Below, one piece after another: positions 8,532 to 16,078 of a DNA stretch of 49,316 nucleotides. This DNA is from Gemmatimonadales bacterium UBA1120 (lineage in GTDB: Bacteria; Gemmatimonadota; Gemmatimonadetes; Longimicrobiales; Gaopeijiaceae). The translations under genes and the position numbers were made by a program. Every line of letters starts with the position of its first letter. Positions within the stretch are counted from its first letter, which is position 1. The notes beneath the pieces are model-generated. The model was not told the origin of the DNA. It saw nothing but the letters and a program-made list of their open reading frames with translations, and ran no database searches. Location of the stretch: NCBI GenBank assembly GCA_002313925.1, contig DCAZ01000020.1, positions 1-49,316 of the forward strand. The letters run 5' to 3'.

Positions 8532-9706
8532 GTAAGGCGGTCGATAGGGCTACGGCGATTTTGGCTTACTTAGAAGATCAAGTAGACGCCATGGTTGAGA
8601 TGTTGATGGATCTCGCGTCTCGTGAATCACCTAGTGATGTTCCTGAATCCCAGGTCGGAGTTCAAGGTCAATTGACTAAAGTCCTTCAGGAAATGGACTT
8701 TAGAATCCGACACATACCAGGCCGAAAAACTGGGGGGCATCTTTTCGCGGTTCCAATAAATCGAGACCGAAATATGCCCGTTCAGTTACTCGTCGGTCAT
8801 ACAGACACGGTCTGGCCACTCGGGACTACGGATTCCATGCCAGTTATGATAGAAAATGGAATCGTTCGCGGTCCAGGTACCTTCGATATGAAGGGCGGTA
8901 TCGTGCAAGCGATTTTTGCTCTACGCGCCATCCGATCTCTGGGTTTTGAGTTTCCTGCTACCCCTATCTGGTTCATTAATTCCGATGAAGAAATCGGTAG
9001 CCCAGAGTCCCAACGGTACATACGAATGATCTCGCAAGCTGCTATCAGGGCTTTCATTCTTGAGCCCGGTTTAGGCGCGGAAGGAAAACTCAAGACAGCC
9101 CGAAAAGGTGTTGGGCGTTTCCGCATACTTATCCATGGCGAGGCCGCACACTCTGGGTTAGATCCTACGAGCGGAGCTTCTGCCATACAGGAACTTGCCA
9201 ATGTAGTGCATCAACTCCACGGTCTGACTGATCTTGAGAGAGGTATTACGGTGAACGTTGGTGTTGTCCAGGGTGGTACACGTGTCAACGTCAAGGCGGC
9301 GGAGGCGGAGGCGGAGGTGGATGTTCGAGTTGCGTCCATGGATGACGGAGAAGCAGTCACACGCGCAATTCGAGGCTTGACCCCCAGAACGCCAGGTACA
9401 TCACTCGAGGTTTTGGGAGGCCTCCAGGCTCCTCCGCTAGAGCGGACCCCCCGGAATCGCAGGCTCTGGGAAGCTGCTCGGGCTGCAGGAAATCGACTTG
9501 GAATCGAACTAGAAGAGGGCACTTCCGGAGGTGCATCTGACGGAAACACTACGAGCCAATACGCTGCAACCCTTGATGGCCTTGGCTCGCTTGGTGATGG
9601 TGCCCATGCCCTCCACGAGCATGTTGTTGCCAAGGCCTTACCAAGCCGGGCAGCTCTGTTAGCTGAACTTCTGCTTAGTCCTGTCTCCTCAGGTGATGAA
9701 TGGTAG
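8528..9706 (+). CDS. M20 family metallohydrolase; candidate N-succinyl-L-amino acid desuccinylase
   Basis: A 392-residue M20 enzyme closest in pattern to carboxypeptidase G2. Zinc-site motifs are LVGHTDTVWPLG, GPGTFDMKGGIV and NSDEEIGSPES, with a late His in DGAHALHEHV. The central dimerisation lid contains HGEAAHSGLDPTSGA. It has no signal peptide and is therefore cytoplasmic. GTG 8528 overlaps the glcF stop (GTGA), and the stop overlaps the GNAT start by 7 nt. The succinyl role is an inference from the next two genes, a GNAT transferase and an NSAR-type racemase, as in the Geobacillus kaustophilus D- to L-amino acid pathway. Alternatively it could be a general peptidase or glutamate carboxypeptidase. 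Confidence 0.9.
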   Translation: MSKAVDRATAILAYLEDQVDAMVEMLMDLASRESPSDVPESQVGVQGQLTKVLQEMDFRIRHIPGRKTGGHLFAVPINRDRNMPVQLLVGHTDTVWPLGTTDSMPVMIENGIVRGPGTFDMKGGIVQAIFALRAIRSLGFEFPATPIWFINSDEEIGSPESQRYIRMISQAAIRAFILEPGLGAEGKLKTARKGVGRFRILIHGEAAHSGLDPTSGASAIQELANVVHQLHGLTDLERGITVNVGVVQGGTRVNVKAAEAEAEVDVRVASMDDGEAVTRAIRGLTPRTPGTSLEVLGGLQAPPLERTPRNRRLWEAARAAGNRLGIELEEGTSGGASDGNTTSQYAATLDGLGSLGDGAHALHEHVVAKALPSRAALLAELLLSPVSSGDEW

Positions 9707-10542
9707 TGGGCCAGAAAGCTAGCTCACACATAATTCGCCCATTTGAGACGATGCAGGAATTTCACAGCTGTGTTGAACTTCAAGAGCAGACGTGGGGGCT
9801 CGGTTTTTCTGAGCGAGTTCCGACCGCGATTCTGAAGGTTTCTCAGATTTTGGGTGGCGTGGCAGCCGGCGCATATAGTGAAGATGGAGACCTGGAAGGT
9901 TTCGTATTTGGTATGACTGGGATGAGGGATGGGCAACTTGTGCATTGGTCAGATATGCTCGCAGTTATTGAGCATGCGCGAGATACCGGTTTGGGCACAC
10001 AACTCAAGGCTTACCAGCGAGAGCAGGTGCTAGCACGGGGTGTCGAGAAGATGCTCTGGACATTCGACCCCCTGCAGTCACGTAATGCCTACCTCAACTT
10101 TGTAAAATTAGGAATTGTGGTCCAGGAATACGTGGAAAACATGTATGGGGAAACGGACTCCCCACTTCATCGGGGGGTAGGAACCGACCGGTTTGTAGCT
10201 TTGTGGGAGCTAACCTCGCTGCGTGCCTCACGTCGGCTGGCGGGCAGTAAGCCTCCAGCCCAGCCATCGGAACATGCTACACAAGTCCTATCTGAGGCAG
10301 GGCGTTACTCTTTGCCAGAGCCCGGAATACCAGACCTGCAAAGTGAAGAAAAGGAAGTTCTGGTCGCAATTCCATCAGATATCGGGCAGGTGATGAATCT
10401 AGATATCGGGCTTGCAGGCCGCTGGCGCGAAGCTACACGGGAGACTTTGGTTCACTATATGAGTAAGGGGTATGAGGTGCACGGGATCTTCTGGGGAGAG
10501 CGGACTTCAGACTATCTGTTAGTGCAGCCCGGGATGCCATGA
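9700..10542 (+). CDS. GNAT acyltransferase (COG3375 type); candidate succinyl-CoA:D-amino acid N-succinyltransferase
   Basis: A 280-residue protein with a GNAT fold in the first ~170 residues. The acyl-CoA-binding loop reads ARDTGLGTQLK, and the signature WTFDPLQSRNAYLNF with FVKLG marks the COG3375 group. The C-terminal ~100 residues are less conserved and contain VLVAIPSDI. It is cytoplasmic. COG3375-type proteins are commonly encoded beside NSAR/OSBS racemases, and in Geobacillus kaustophilus such an enzyme succinylates D-amino acids. Here the gene lies between an M20 hydrolase (7-nt overlap) and the racemase (95-nt gap). The fold is well supported; the acyl donor and acceptor are inferred. 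Confidence 0.85.
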   Translation: MVVGQKASSHIIRPFETMQEFHSCVELQEQTWGLGFSERVPTAILKVSQILGGVAAGAYSEDGDLEGFVFGMTGMRDGQLVHWSDMLAVIEHARDTGLGTQLKAYQREQVLARGVEKMLWTFDPLQSRNAYLNFVKLGIVVQEYVENMYGETDSPLHRGVGTDRFVALWELTSLRASRRLAGSKPPAQPSEHATQVLSEAGRYSLPEPGIPDLQSEEKEVLVAIPSDIGQVMNLDIGLAGRWREATRETLVHYMSKGYEVHGIFWGERTSDYLLVQPGMP

Positions 10543-10637
10543 CCTGATACCAAGTCGTGGACTAGGTCGGGCGAGCGACCACTATTCTAAGCCGTTTCAC
10601 TTCTCAACAGAGCAGAAACCAACTGGCCGGAGATCGG

Positions 10638-11741
10638 ATGAAGATCGAGCGAGCAGTTCTGCGGGAGATCCCGCTTCGCCTCAAAGAATTCTTCGAGATT
10701 AGTAGTGGGGGTCAACAGGACCGACGTATCCTCCTGCTAACTCTTTTTGCAGAAGGACTCGAGGGTTGGAGTGAGTGTGTCGTATCAGAGGAACCGTCTT
10801 ACGCGTATGAGACCACTGAAACTGCCTGGCATGTTCTCACCGATTATATCCTCCCTGAGATGATTGGGCGTGAAGCTAATGCGCCTGAGAAACTTTTAGA
10901 TCCGGTCCGCTGGGTTAGGGGCCACCCAATGGCAAAGGCTGCTGTTGAGATGGCAGATTGGGACTTAGCGGCTCGAGCGGAAGGGATTTCGCTTTCGAAG
11001 AAGCTTAGGGGTGAGCGAGAGTACGTACCGGTTGGTGTTAGCGTGGGACTCAAGCCGACAGACGCCGAGCTCCATGACCAGGTCCAGGGCTATATCGAAG
11101 AAGGCTACGCTCGGGTGAAAATCAAGATCAAACCAGGTCGAGACATTGAAATGCTCGCAGGCTTGCGAGAACACTTTCCAGGCACCGCATTCATGGCTGA
11201 TGCTAATTCAGCATATTCATTGTCTGATATCGACCGATTGAAAGAGTTCGATGCTTTGGGCTTAACGATGATTGAGCAGCCACTGTCGTATAGAGATTTT
11301 CTCGATCACGCTCGTCTTCAGGAACAAATTGAGACGCCAGTTTGTTTAGATGAGTCGATCAAATCTGTGGGTGATCTAGCGCTCGCTCTACATCTCGGAA
11401 GCTGCAAGGTTGTTAACATCAAACCAGGTCGGGTGGGGGGCTTCGCTGTAAGCCGCAGGATTCACGATACCATGCGTTCAGCGGGCTTGCCGGTCTGGTG
11501 TGGTGGGATGCTTGAGTCGGGAGTGGGGCGGGCTCACAATGTGGCCCTGGCATCCTTACCTGGCTTCACGCTTCCAGGAGATATTTCAGCAAGTCGTCGC
11601 TATTGGGACCGCGATATTGTATCGCCTGAGTTTGAAGTAGAAGATGGAGTAATGAAGGTTCCGAGTGGCCCTGGAATCGGGGTCGACCTAGATCTAGATC
11701 GCATTCAGAGTCTAACGGTTCGCGAGGCGTCCTTCAGTTAA
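10638..11741 (+). CDS. Enolase-superfamily N-succinylamino acid racemase / o-succinylbenzoate synthase
   Basis: A 367-residue muconate-lactonising-subgroup enolase of the NSAR/OSBS family. The general acid/base lysines are in VKIKIKPG and in NIKPGRVGG. The three Mg ligands are in MADANSAY, MIEQPL and CLDESI. The Arg after the second Lys (KPGR) corresponds, by my alignment, to the Arg linked with NSAR activity in the Amycolatopsis enzyme. No menaquinone gene is nearby, whereas candidate N-succinyltransferase and desuccinylase genes precede it, so I favour racemase over MenC. Its stop codon overlaps the convergent gene's stop. Length is typical. Confidence 0.92.
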   Translation: MKIERAVLREIPLRLKEFFEISSGGQQDRRILLLTLFAEGLEGWSECVVSEEPSYAYETTETAWHVLTDYILPEMIGREANAPEKLLDPVRWVRGHPMAKAAVEMADWDLAARAEGISLSKKLRGEREYVPVGVSVGLKPTDAELHDQVQGYIEEGYARVKIKIKPGRDIEMLAGLREHFPGTAFMADANSAYSLSDIDRLKEFDALGLTMIEQPLSYRDFLDHARLQEQIETPVCLDESIKSVGDLALALHLGSCKVVNIKPGRVGGFAVSRRIHDTMRSAGLPVWCGGMLESGVGRAHNVALASLPGFTLPGDISASRRYWDRDIVSPEFEVEDGVMKVPSGPGIGVDLDLDRIQSLTVREASFS

Positions 11742-12355
11742 GTCGATTCTTCACTTGGCTTGTCGTCGAGAAGCTGCTGTGAGGGAGGGGCGAGATACTC
11801 TGCTGGTCGCAAGTCGACGGTTACCTGGACCTGTATGTGGCCCATGTCTGCTCGGTCTCGGATTGCATCTCTAATCCGTGGCTCGAGCCTTTGGTACGCG
11901 GCAAGGACACCGCCCCGGAGTTCTTTGCGAAGAACCCTTAGGGCGTTCACGTCAGCACGACTAGTCTTGGTTTCTTTTTTTGCATCAGCGACTTCGTACG
12001 GACGAATTTCAAACGGGGAAACACCGACATCGTCGAATCGCTCATGATCCAAGTATTGGACTGAAATACTCACGTCCCCACGCGCATGATGGTGATGGAT
12101 ATCGCCGACTGCTTGGAATCGAGCAGCCAGTTTGCCCATTTCTGAGCGCTGTGCAGCTTTGGTGTACGCTTTCTCCAGAACTGCAAAGATCCGCTTAAGA
12201 CGTTCGGATGCCGTGGCGTCTACGTCAGGCATCTCAGTCTCTAAGTCTCGGCCTAGTGCCTGTCGGTCAACCTGAAAGCGTGCACTTTCCGCATCGCGAT
12301 TTCTAGCTCGATCGATATTATCGAGAATCCGGTCTGGATTGGTCCGGTAGCTCAT
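11738..12355 (-). CDS. Hypothetical charged protein
   Basis: A 205-residue protein of no family I recognise. It is highly charged, predicted largely helical and has no signal peptide or transmembrane segment. A short histidine run (IHHHHARGD) lies near the middle, and it ends in an acidic/Ser tail (DKPSEEST). The ATG at 12355 has no clear Shine-Dalgarno. The stop overlaps that of the convergent racemase. The opposite strand has only fragmented frames here, and this frame stays open for 618 nt, which supports it being real. It is divergent from the Yip1-like gene across a 118-nt gap. Confidence 0.65.
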   Translation of the reverse strand: MSYRTNPDRILDNIDRARNRDAESARFQVDRQALGRDLETEMPDVDATASERLKRIFAVLEKAYTKAAQRSEMGKLAARFQAVGDIHHHHARGDVSISVQYLDHERFDDVGVSPFEIRPYEVADAKKETKTSRADVNALRVLRKELRGGVLAAYQRLEPRIRDAIRDRADMGHIQVQVTVDLRPAEYLAPPSQQLLDDKPSEEST

Positions 12356-12473
12356 ATGATTGTTTGGGGAAGCACTGTAATTAAAGGTCAGTTATGACAT
12401 GTAAACATAAGGAAATTAGAGCCTAAGAGGATACAGGGTCGTCATCGAACAGCCAAGGACAGGAGACTATAAT

Positions 12474-13193
12474 ATGGACCAAATTGGATCAGAATCTAAC
12501 GGAAAAGACCGGGCGGATTCGATTGATGTGGTCACGATACCCGGAATTCACAGGCGTTTCTTAGACACATTCTTCAGTCCTGCAAAGATGAATGCATATC
12601 TGGCTGCTGAGCCCAGGTGGGTTATGGCTTTGGTGCTTAGCGCAGCGCTCATGAGTCTGCAGGTAGCCTTAATCCCATCAGAGGTTTGGGAAAGCTTCAT
12701 GAGAGAGCAGTTGCTGGCCCAAGGTGGCACACCACTTCCGATGCCGGATGGGGTTACGGATTGGATGGGTATTCTAACATTAGTAGGGGCGGCATTGAGT
12801 ACATCGATAGCGATACCGATTGGAGCAGGAGTCCTCACGGTTATCTTCGCTTTCGTTCTTGGAGACGCAGGGGGATACCGACAATACCTTGCGGTTACTG
12901 CTCACTCGTTTTTCATTCCGGCCCTTGTGGGGCTCTTTATCATGCCTCTCAAGATCGCGACTCAAGACCCTCAGCTAACGCTTAACCTTGGAAGTTTCTT
13001 TTTCTTTCTTCCCTCTGGGTACTGGCGTAGTGTGCTCACAGCTATGGACCTGACTCAGATATGGTCGTCACTAGTTATTGCCCAAGGAGCCCACTGTATC
13101 GACAGGAGAAGGAGTTTCACGAGTGCCGCTGTAATCCTTTTGAGCCTGATGTTTGCCATGGCGCTCATAATTGGGCGCTTTATGCCAAGCTAA
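12474..13193 (+). CDS. Yip1-family integral membrane protein
   Basis: A 239-residue polytopic membrane protein of the Yip1 type. A hydrophilic N-terminus is followed by FLDTFFSPAKMNAYL and then about five hydrophobic segments. The segment YRQYLAVTAHSFFIPALVG resembles the Yip1 core, where an aromatic/His position lies at the start of a membrane helix. AGGAG lies upstream of ATG 12474 at normal spacing. The TRAP permease gene starts 10 nt after the stop, so it is probably co-transcribed. In bacteria the role of Yip1 proteins is mostly unknown; a membrane-organising role would be speculation. Confidence 0.75.
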   Translation: MDQIGSESNGKDRADSIDVVTIPGIHRRFLDTFFSPAKMNAYLAAEPRWVMALVLSAALMSLQVALIPSEVWESFMREQLLAQGGTPLPMPDGVTDWMGILTLVGAALSTSIAIPIGAGVLTVIFAFVLGDAGGYRQYLAVTAHSFFIPALVGLFIMPLKIATQDPQLTLNLGSFFFFLPSGYWRSVLTAMDLTQIWSSLVIAQGAHCIDRRRSFTSAAVILLSLMFAMALIIGRFMPS

Positions 13194-13203
13194 GTACTGA
13201 CGC

Positions 13204-15063
13204 GTGAATACTCCTCGCCCGAAAGTGATCGGATGGGTAATCGTTGGTACATCGGTGACAGCAGCTGTATTCCACTTGTATGCTGCGGGTGTATCACCCT
13301 TTACAGCACTTGTCCAGCGACCGGTCCATCTCGCATTGATGGCAACTCTAGGTTTCTTGGGCGTGGGTGTGCAGTTCCACCAGCGCTCAAGAAAAACAGG
13401 GGGGCTTGATCAAGAATCCGGGCCACCTCGCATCGGCCCACTCAATTGGGTGCTTGCTGGCCTATCGGTACTGGCGTGTCTGTATCTTGCCTCTGAGAAC
13501 CAGGAACTTGTAAGTCGTTCTGGTAATCCCACGCCCCTAGACCTGGTCGCTGGCGGCGTGATGGTGGTCTTAGTACTGGAACTTGCTCGTCGAGCAACAG
13601 GATGGGGTCTGGTTACTGTGTGTATCATGGCGCTGGCCTATGCGTTCAGTGGTCCATACCTCCCTGGTTTCCTTGCTCATCGCGGATACGGAGCCACTCG
13701 GATTGTGGAGCAACTCTTTCTCTCAACCGAGGGAATATGGGGTGTGCCGCTCGGTGTCTCTGCGGATTTCGTTTATCTCTTTGTTCTCTTCGGTGTCGTA
13801 CTGGATACCGCCGGAGGGGGTGCCCTCCTCATTGCGTTAGCAAATAAGGTGGCGGGGAGGACTCGGGGTGGCCCAGCTAAGACGGCTGCAGTCGCGAGTG
13901 CGTTTATGGGCTCACTGTCGGGTAGCGCAGTCGCGAATGTCGTAACGACGGGCACATTCACTATTCCCCTTATGAAGCGCGCAGGCTTCCGACCATTTTT
14001 TGCTGGTGCGATTGAAGCAGCAGCAAGCACGGGTGGCCAATTAATGCCACCTGTGATGGGAGCTGGAGCCTTCATCCTCGCTACATGGACGAATATCCCG
14101 TACCTGGAGGTCGCCGCTGCAGCTATCATCCCGTCAATCCTATACTATGTAGCCCTTTTGGCCGCTATCCATTTCCGAGCTTCTGCAATGGGTATCGAGC
14201 CAGTCAAGGAAGCCAGCCCAGAGAAAATAGGCGATAAACTGCACCTATTATTGCCCCTGGGGGCCATAGTGCTGCTACTGGCCATGGGGCGCTCACCGAT
14301 GAGGGCGGCTTTTTGGGGAGTGATCTCTGCTTTAGTCATGGCATTTCTTCGACCTACCACACGGCCCTCATTGCCTGAATTGGGTGAGGTTATGGAACGT
14401 GGGGGCCGTGGCGCTGTTCAGGTTGCTGCAGCATGTGCTGCAGCAGGGGTTGTGGTAGGTGTGGCGTCACTAACGGGCATTGGTCTCCGGATGTCGGAAC
14501 TAATAGTGACGATTTCGGGCGGCAGTCTCCTAGCAGCGCTTATGCTGACAGCGATAGGCTCAATTATTCTTGGTATGGGGCTCCCGACAACTGCTGCATA
14601 CGTTGTCCTTGCAGCCTTGGGTGCTCCCGCGCTGGTGCAACTCGGCGTTCCGCTGCTTGCAGCCCATCTATTTATTTTCTACTTCGGCTGTATGTCCAAT
14701 GTGACACCTCCGGTTTCTTTGGCGGCGTTTGCGGCCGCAGGTATCTCCGGATCGCCGGCGCTTAAGACGTCTATATCTGCCGCGATCCTTGCAGGGGCGG
14801 GCTTCGTGGTGCCGTTTATGTTTGTATACGGACCGGAGCTACTTCTGATAGGCAGCCCTGTCGAAATCGTGTTGGCTTTTGTGACTGGGCTATTAGGGGT
14901 CATCGCTCTCGCATCCGCAGGTATGGGATATGCCCGCCGCCCGCTCAGAGCTTGGGAACGAGCGATCGCTGGGTGCGCTGCCCTTTCATTAGTTCATCCC
15001 GGTCTTCCCACAGATGCCCTCGGGTTGCTTCTATTAGCGTTCATCTTTACCTCCCGTCATTGA
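13204..15063 (+). CDS. TRAP transporter fused permease (TAXI type, 4TM + 12TM)
   Basis: A 619-residue inner-membrane protein combining the small (DctQ-like) and large (DctM-like) TRAP membrane subunits, as usual in TAXI systems. The large-subunit core is recognisable from FMGSLSGSAVANVVTTG, AAASTGGQLMPPVMG, LGMGLPTTAAYVVLAA and the late segment FYFGCMSNVTPPVSLAAF. Many hydrophobic helices are present. TRAP transporters use an ion gradient plus a periplasmic receptor to import organic acids or related solutes. The matching TAXI receptor is the next gene. The start is GTG 13204, ten bases after the Yip1-like gene, without a strong ribosome binding site. Substrate cannot be read from sequence; glutamate or other dicarboxylates are possible. 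Confidence 0.94.
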   Translation: MNTPRPKVIGWVIVGTSVTAAVFHLYAAGVSPFTALVQRPVHLALMATLGFLGVGVQFHQRSRKTGGLDQESGPPRIGPLNWVLAGLSVLACLYLASENQELVSRSGNPTPLDLVAGGVMVVLVLELARRATGWGLVTVCIMALAYAFSGPYLPGFLAHRGYGATRIVEQLFLSTEGIWGVPLGVSADFVYLFVLFGVVLDTAGGGALLIALANKVAGRTRGGPAKTAAVASAFMGSLSGSAVANVVTTGTFTIPLMKRAGFRPFFAGAIEAAASTGGQLMPPVMGAGAFILATWTNIPYLEVAAAAIIPSILYYVALLAAIHFRASAMGIEPVKEASPEKIGDKLHLLLPLGAIVLLLAMGRSPMRAAFWGVISALVMAFLRPTTRPSLPELGEVMERGGRGAVQVAAACAAAGVVVGVASLTGIGLRMSELIVTISGGSLLAALMLTAIGSIILGMGLPTTAAYVVLAALGAPALVQLGVPLLAAHLFIFYFGCMSNVTPPVSLAAFAAAGISGSPALKTSISAAILAGAGFVVPFMFVYGPELLLIGSPVEIVLAFVTGLLGVIALASAGMGYARRPLRAWERAIAGCAALSLVHPGLPTDALGLLLLAFIFTSRH

Positions 15064-15138
15064 CCTGCAGTCAAACCATTGTTTGTTAGTTAGAATGGAC
15101 GTCAGTTCCATGGCTTGATTCAAAGGCGAGTTGGTCGA

Positions 15139-16074
15139 GTGAAAATACTATCTAATAAACCTGGCACTTCTCTGCTGGCATGCCTCTTTTTATTAGGTGG
15201 CTGTGGAGATGGGCAGCAATTCTTGTCATTGGGGACAGCTGGAACCGGGGGGATCTACTATCCCCTTGGTGGTTCGTTGGCGAGTCGTATGAGTTTGGCA
15301 GATCCAGTAAGGCAGTACACTGCAGAAGTCAGTGGTGGTTCGGTGGAGAATATTAACCGACTTGCTGATGGCCAGATGGACCTTGGGATGGTTCTGGCGG
15401 TGACAGCGTACCAAGCACACTTCGGTTCAGGAGGCATGGAGCCGGTACCTGGCCTCAGGATTGTTGCTCCTCTGTATCCGAATCTCACCCATGTGATGGT
15501 TCCGCGAAATTCTACGGATGTGGGTATTGGTGATCTCGGAGGTAAGAAAGTCTCTGTTGGTCCTCCGGGAAGTGGTACGGAACAGATGGCCCGCCATCTG
15601 TTGGCAGCACACGGTTTAACTTACGACGACCTGGAACCCCGCTATCTATCTTTCAGTGAATCTTCGTCAGCGCTCCGGGATGGAGCTATTGATGCAGCGG
15701 TGATTTCTGTGGGTTATCCTGCCGCTGCCGTGCTTGAGGCGACAACCATCGCAGGTGTCCGACTGCTACCGGTCGATCCAGAAGTTGTGACGTCGATGAG
15801 AGAAGAACATCCTTACTATTCGGTTGCTGAGATTCCGGCCGGAGCCTATCCAGGGGTGGAGGAAACCCTCAAGACGGTAGCAGTACATAATTGGATTGTT
15901 GCTATGGATACACTGGATGATGAGGTGGTTGAGGTCCTGCTGAATATTCTCGCTAATGACCGGGCATCACTGGAACAAGTACACGATATGGCTGCTCAGA
16001 TTGACCTTGCTCGGCTTTCAAGTGCGCCGATCCCGCTCCATGATGCCACTGAACGCTGGGTAGCAAAGAGATAA
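15139..16074 (+). CDS. TAXI family TRAP transporter solute receptor (lipoprotein)
   Basis: A 311-residue periplasmic binding protein for the preceding TRAP permease. The N-terminus is a short lipoprotein signal ending LFLLGGC. The mature part begins with the TAXI hallmark LGTAGTGGIYYPLGG. Further family features are VSGGSVENINRL, GQMDLGM and VSVGPPGSGTEQMARHLL. GTG 15139 places the signal peptide correctly; an in-frame TTG at 15115 would add eight residues with two Arg and is less likely. It probably binds a small carboxylate; which one is unknown. The gene follows the permease after a 75-nt gap and is followed at once by the DUF5916 gene. Confidence 0.92.
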   Translation: MKILSNKPGTSLLACLFLLGGCGDGQQFLSLGTAGTGGIYYPLGGSLASRMSLADPVRQYTAEVSGGSVENINRLADGQMDLGMVLAVTAYQAHFGSGGMEPVPGLRIVAPLYPNLTHVMVPRNSTDVGIGDLGGKKVSVGPPGSGTEQMARHLLAAHGLTYDDLEPRYLSFSESSSALRDGAIDAAVISVGYPAAAVLEATTIAGVRLLPVDPEVVTSMREEHPYYSVAEIPAGAYPGVEETLKTVAVHNWIVAMDTLDDEVVEVLLNILANDRASLEQVHDMAAQIDLARLSSAPIPLHDATERWVAKR

Positions 16075-16078
16075 ATAC

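Noticed and set aside
9298..9320. GGCGGA-type tandem repeats in the M20 gene
   Set aside because: They encode an Ala-Glu run in the lid domain, preserve the frame and look like simple codon repetition rather than a repeat element.
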